DNA from: Dethiosulfatibacter sp.
GTDB taxonomy: Bacteria > Bacillota_A > Clostridia > Tissierellales > Dethiosulfatibacteraceae
Assembly (NCBI GenBank): GCA_019084435.1
Contig: JAHRFV010000186.1
Location: forward strand, 1 to 35,332
Length of the DNA: 35,332 nt
Direction of reading: 5' to 3'
Shown: positions 32,343 to 35,332 of the stretch, piece after piece
How positions within the stretch are numbered: the stretch's first letter is position 1
Layout: the number at the start of each line of letters is the position of its first letter
The notes under the pieces: generated by a model
The model's input: the letters and a program-made list of their open reading frames with translations, nothing else
What the model was told of the DNA's origin: nothing
Databases searched by the model: none
Program-made: the position numbers and the translations under genes

Positions 32343-33117
32343 AGCAGAATTAAGAAAAATTATATATGATTTTAACAGTATTTCTAATCGATTATTACAG
32401 GCAGATTTTGAAGATTATAACGCAGTTCTATCAAAATTTACTGCTTTTATAAAAAGCAATGATTTGATTTTTAGTTACATACAAAGCTGTGGTGAATGTG
32501 AGCAAGATTTAGAAAATGAAGTCAAAGAGGTTGCAGGATCATATGGAAGAGCAATCTTCTCCTTAGGCCATCTTGATGAAGAAGAAGTACGAAATGTTTT
32601 CTCTATTATTTGCTATATAGTAGACAATAATATCCAAATTCATTATGGAGTGGCAATGGGATATTCATCTTCAAGAAGTTTTCAAGATAAAGTCAAGGGT
32701 TTTAATGACCGGGTGGTAATGGTCTTAATACGCCATATAGAAAGATACTTAACTAAAATAGGGATCGAGATGGGAATTGATGAAAAAGTTACATATTCTA
32801 TAGCAATTGAAAATGGGCAGGTTAATATAGCAAATGACAATTCTACTATTAATGCAACAAATACTGTCAATACAATTGATGTTGAAAAATTGAATGGGCT
32901 TATAGAAGATATTAAAGAAAATGCAAAAGGACTTTCGATAGAAGATGAGGAAACTCTCGTTAGTAGTTTAGAAGTAATTAAAGAAGAATCGAAGTCAGCA
33001 AATCCAAGAAAGGGCTTTATCAAAACAGCAATTAAAGGACTTCAGACTATAAAAGGCACTGTAGAATTTGCTGCTGCAACAGCTACACTGATTCAATTTA
33101 TACAACCTATATTATAA
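32329..33117 (+). CDS. Putative defence effector with AbiTii-like C-terminal module
   Basis: A 262-residue protein. The N-terminal ~150 residues are helical and unfamiliar. The C-terminal part (about 160-262) reads QVNIANDNSTINAT, a short Asn-rich beta repeat, then a long Glu/Lys-rich helix (LVSSLEVIKEESKS), then a KGFIKTAIKGLQTIKGTVEF turn and a final hydrophobic, probably membrane-inserting helix (AAATATLIQFIQPIL). From memory this ending occurs in AbiTii-like and other anti-phage proteins; it could act as a membrane-disrupting module. It overlaps the zinc-ribbon gene. Specific activity unknown. Confidence 0.55.
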   Translation: MKLNRAELRKIIYDFNSISNRLLQADFEDYNAVLSKFTAFIKSNDLIFSYIQSCGECEQDLENEVKEVAGSYGRAIFSLGHLDEEEVRNVFSIICYIVDNNIQIHYGVAMGYSSSRSFQDKVKGFNDRVVMVLIRHIERYLTKIGIEMGIDEKVTYSIAIENGQVNIANDNSTINATNTVNTIDVEKLNGLIEDIKENAKGLSIEDEETLVSSLEVIKEESKSANPRKGFIKTAIKGLQTIKGTVEFAAATATLIQFIQPIL

Positions 33118-33138
33118 TTAATATAAAGGAGCTGAAAA

Positions 33139-33177
33139 ATGTTAAAATGCATAAGTAACTACTTGAATTCCTCGTAA
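33139..33177 (+). pseudogene. Vestigial short frame after the effector gene
   Basis: A 12-residue frame (MLKCISNYLNSS) with a good AAAGGAG 6 bases before its ATG and an immediate stop. It looks like the beginning of a gene that was cut when the metal-resistance region joined. The stretch from 33178 to the copB promoter has no gene. Confidence 0.3.
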
Positions 33178-33207
33178 GACATATGGAATAGCGAATTTAG
33201 ATGCACT

Positions 33208-33238
33208 TTGAAAAACGACGTGGAATTTAGGTTATAAT
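33208..33238 (+). promoter_or_regulatory. Promoter of the metal-ATPase gene
   Basis: TATAAT (33233-33238) is perfect; TTGAAA (33208-33213) is 19 bases upstream, slightly long. It lies about 75 bases before the ATG, leaving a leader that contains TGTA-(6)-TACA (33288-33301). That dyad is not the known CopY box (TACAnnTGTA), so copper control is not shown. Confidence 0.45.
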
Positions 33239-33313
33239 TATCTCATTGAAGTATAGAGGCGCTCAACAGTCTTTCAAGTTCACGGAATGTATGATTTTAC
33301 AAGGAGGCCAATA

Positions 33314-35332
33314 ATGAATAAAAAAGATAACAATCTTAAAGATGGAAATATGGACCACAGTAAGATGGATCACAGTAAGATGGATCACAGCAATATGGAT
33401 CACAGCAATATGGATCACAGCAATATGGATCACAGCAATATGGATCACGGCAAGATGGACCACAGCAAGATGGACCATAGCAAGATGGACCATAGCAACA
33501 TGGATCATGATCGTGGTGCAATGGGAGGGCACGCCCACCACCATCATGGTAGTTTCAAGGAAATTTTCTTGAAATCACTCCCATTGGGAATTGCAATCTT
33601 ATTTATTACTCCCTTGATGGATATTCAATGGCCTTTCCAAATCATCTTTCCTTATGCAGACGTTGTAGCAGCTGTCTTGGCAACAATTCTGTATCTTTAT
33701 GGCGGGAAACCTTTCTACATGGGTGCGAAGGATGAGTTTATGTCAAAAGCACCCGGCATGATGTCCTTGATTACTTTGGGAATAACGGTTTCCTATGTGT
33801 ATAGTGTTTACGCAGTGGCCGCTCGATATGTGACCGGCGAACATGTAATGGACTTCTTCTTTGAGTTTTCAACTTTAATTTTAATTATGTTATTTGGACA
33901 TTGGATTGAAATGAAGGCATTGGGTGAAGCTGGAAATGCGCAAAAATCTCTAGCAGAATTGTTGCCCAAAGACGCTCATGTTGTTTTAGAAGATGATTCG
34001 ATTGGAACTCGCCCTGTGTCTGAACTTCAAGTTGGAGATGTTATCCGAGTTCAAGCAGGAGAAAATGTTCCAGCTGATGGTATTATTATTCGCGGAGAAT
34101 CCCGTGTAAACGAGTCTCTCTTAACGGGTGAATCTAAGCCAATCGAAAAGAATATTAAAGATCAAGTCATTGGTGGATCAACAAATGGTAGTGGTGTTCT
34201 ATATGTAGAAGTAACAGAAACAGGCGATAAGTCCTTTATCTCGCAAGTACAAACATTAATTAACCAAGCACAAAGTCAGCCTTCTCGAGCAGAGAATTTG
34301 GCCCATAAAGTAGCTAGCTGGTTGTTCTACATTGCAGTAATAGCAGCTTTAATCGCTCTAGTAGCCTGGATGATCATTGCAGATTTACCTACAGCCGTTA
34401 TCTTTACTGTAACGACGTTAGTTATTGCCTGCCCACATGCTTTGGGTCTTGCAATTCCTTTGGTAGTATCACGTAGTACTAGTTTGGGTGCGAGCCGAGG
34501 ATTACTAGTTAAAAATAGAGAAGCGTTGGAATTAGCTACTAAAGCGGATGTCATGGTATTGGATAAGACGGGTACATTAACGACGGGAGAATTTAAGGTC
34601 CTGAACGTTACACATTTGAGCGGTGCCTATACACAAGAAGAAATTATTGTCTTAATGGCCGGCATCGAAGGAGGCTCTAGTCATCCAATTGCCCAATCGA
34701 TCGTCCAGCATGCAGAAAAGAACGGTCTCAGCCCTGTATACTTTGATTCCATTGAAGTTATTTCAGGTGCAGGAGTAGAAGGCGAAGCCAATGGTCACCG
34801 TTATCAATTGATTAGCCAAAAATCATATGGAAAAACGTTGGATATGGAAACGCCGAAAGGCGCCACAGTGAGCATACTCGTCGAAAATGGCGAAGCAATC
34901 GGCGCCGTTGCATTGGGAGATGAACTAAAGGAAAGCAGTCGAGATTTAATCCAAGCGCTGAAAAAGTACGGAATCGAGCCGATCATGGCTACCGGTGATA
35001 ACGAAAATGCTGCACAAGGAGTGGCGGAAGAGCTAGGCATTCAATATAGAGCAAACCAATCTCCCGAAGATAAATACAATCTAATCGAGTCCATGAAAAA
35101 TCAAGGCCAGACGGTTATCATGGTAGGAGATGGCGTCAATGATGCACCCTCTCTTGCTTTGGCAGATGTGGGCGTGGCCATTGGGGCCGGGACGCAAGTA
35201 GCTTTGGATTCTGCGGATATTATCCTTACTCAGTCTGATCCAGGGGATATTGAATCCTTTATCGAGTTAGCAAACAAGACGACACGTAAAATGAAACAAA
35301 ACTTGGTATGGGGAGCAGGCTACAATTTTATC
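33314..35332 (+). CDS. copB: CopB-type metal-translocating P1B-ATPase, 3'-truncated by window
   Basis: 673 residues are present and the frame is open at the right edge; family members are about 700-750 residues. The ATG follows AGGAGG by 6 bases. The N-terminus has 11 Met-Asp-His units and a HAHHHH cluster, a metal-binding tail. The CopB signature is CPH at C373-P374-H375 in ACPHALGLAIP, and the phosphorylation site is D417 in DKTGTLT. An LLTGES motif and a GDGVNDAPSLA hinge are visible. This fits copper or silver export. Codon use in the second half is richer in G and C than in the neighbours, a sign of separate origin. The last membrane helices lie outside. Confidence 0.92.
   Translation, partial: MNKKDNNLKDGNMDHSKMDHSKMDHSNMDHSNMDHSNMDHSNMDHGKMDHSKMDHSKMDHSNMDHDRGAMGGHAHHHHGSFKEIFLKSLPLGIAILFITPLMDIQWPFQIIFPYADVVAAVLATILYLYGGKPFYMGAKDEFMSKAPGMMSLITLGITVSYVYSVYAVAARYVTGEHVMDFFFEFSTLILIMLFGHWIEMKALGEAGNAQKSLAELLPKDAHVVLEDDSIGTRPVSELQVGDVIRVQAGENVPADGIIIRGESRVNESLLTGESKPIEKNIKDQVIGGSTNGSGVLYVEVTETGDKSFISQVQTLINQAQSQPSRAENLAHKVASWLFYIAVIAALIALVAWMIIADLPTAVIFTVTTLVIACPHALGLAIPLVVSRSTSLGASRGLLVKNREALELATKADVMVLDKTGTLTTGEFKVLNVTHLSGAYTQEEIIVLMAGIEGGSSHPIAQSIVQHAEKNGLSPVYFDSIEVISGAGVEGEANGHRYQLISQKSYGKTLDMETPKGATVSILVENGEAIGAVALGDELKESSRDLIQALKKYGIEPIMATGDNENAAQGVAEELGIQYRANQSPEDKYNLIESMKNQGQTVIMVGDGVNDAPSLALADVGVAIGAGTQVALDSADIILTQSDPGDIESFIELANKTTRKMKQNLVWGAGYNFI
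33350..33508 (+). repeat. Tandem 15-base repeat encoding MDH[SG][KN]
   Basis: Eleven MDH units in the order N,K,K,N,N,N,N,K,K,K,N (residue preceding each unit) are encoded by 15-base units with slight third-position variation, gac/gat and cac/cat. The central units are near identical, a substrate for slippage and copy-number change. Confidence 0.9.

Noticed and set aside
33288..33301. CopY box before copB
   Set aside because: The dyad is TGTA-N6-TACA, not TACA-N2-TGTA, so it does not match the known site.
33350..33508. CRISPR-like array
   Set aside because: The repeats are contiguous 15-base coding units in frame with copB, with no spacers.
33263..33572. Open frames on both strands over the MDH repeat (long His/Val or Cys/Asp/Pro-rich proteins)
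   Set aside because: They are by-products of the 15-base repeat in the real copB frame; no ribosome binding site and repetitive meaningless sequence.
1..35332. Integrase, excisionase, attachment sites, tRNA or rRNA genes
   Set aside because: I looked on both strands and found none; the ends of the element are probably outside the window.

Overview
The window looks like part of an integrative conjugative element (ICE) or large conjugative plasmid from a low-GC Bacillota (Firmicutes) host. The evidence is the AT-rich sequence, strong GGAGG ribosome binding sites, near-complete co-orientation on the + strand, and a transfer region resembling clostridial (CD11xx-type) elements. No integrase, attachment site, rRNA or tRNA is visible, so the ends of the element lie outside the window and the exact host cannot be named.

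Layout. (1) About 1-3.4 kb: DNA processing, with the 3' part of a Toprim-domain gene, a DUF6075-like gene, an oriT-like cluster of three hairpins, a MobC-like accessory protein, a MobA/MobL-type relaxase and two unknown genes. (2) About 3.4-7.6 kb: type IV secretion core, with a VirD4-like coupling protein, small pilin-like membrane proteins, a VirB6-like polytopic protein and a PrgI-like protein. (3) About 7.6-13.8 kb: a nearly complete Tad/Flp pilus module (prepilin peptidase, CpaB/RcpC, a P-loop ATPase, CpaF/TadA, TadB, TadC, two pseudopilins). (4) About 13.8-18.8 kb: a PadR-like regulator with a candidate operator, an acidic membrane-anchored protein, a large secreted protein, an NlpC/P60 hydrolase and a membrane protein. 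(5) About 18.9-21.9 kb: a self-contained cargo unit (sce7726-like predicted nuclease, sce7725/beta-like protein, zinc-ribbon plus RES-domain protein) with its own promoter and a very strong terminator. (6) About 21.95-25.4 kb: the backbone resumes with VirB4, a small membrane protein, a TadZ/CpaE-like protein and a helix-turn-helix protein. (7) About 25.5-31.8 kb: a BREX defence operon (XRE regulator, brxA, brxB, brxC) that ends in a pglX cut off just before its methyltransferase domain. (8) About 31.9-33.1 kb: a two-gene unit, zinc ribbon plus a putative defence effector, in the place where the rest of BREX would be. (9) From 33.3 kb: a CopB-type metal ATPase with an extended Met-Asp-His repeat, running off the right edge.

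How the genes fit together. The relaxase and MobC would nick at the oriT-like site. VirD4 would pass the DNA to a VirB4/VirB6 channel. The C40 hydrolase would open the wall, and the Tad pilus would plausibly provide cell-cell contact. The cargo is defence-like (predicted nuclease/RES trio, broken BREX, AbiTii-like effector) and metal resistance. The most interesting parts are the sce7726-sce7725-RES operon inserted into the transfer operon, and the replacement of the catalytic half of BREX by the zinc-ribbon/effector pair. The first ~120 bases are an inverted copy of bases ~220-343 and are probably an assembly or amplification artefact.
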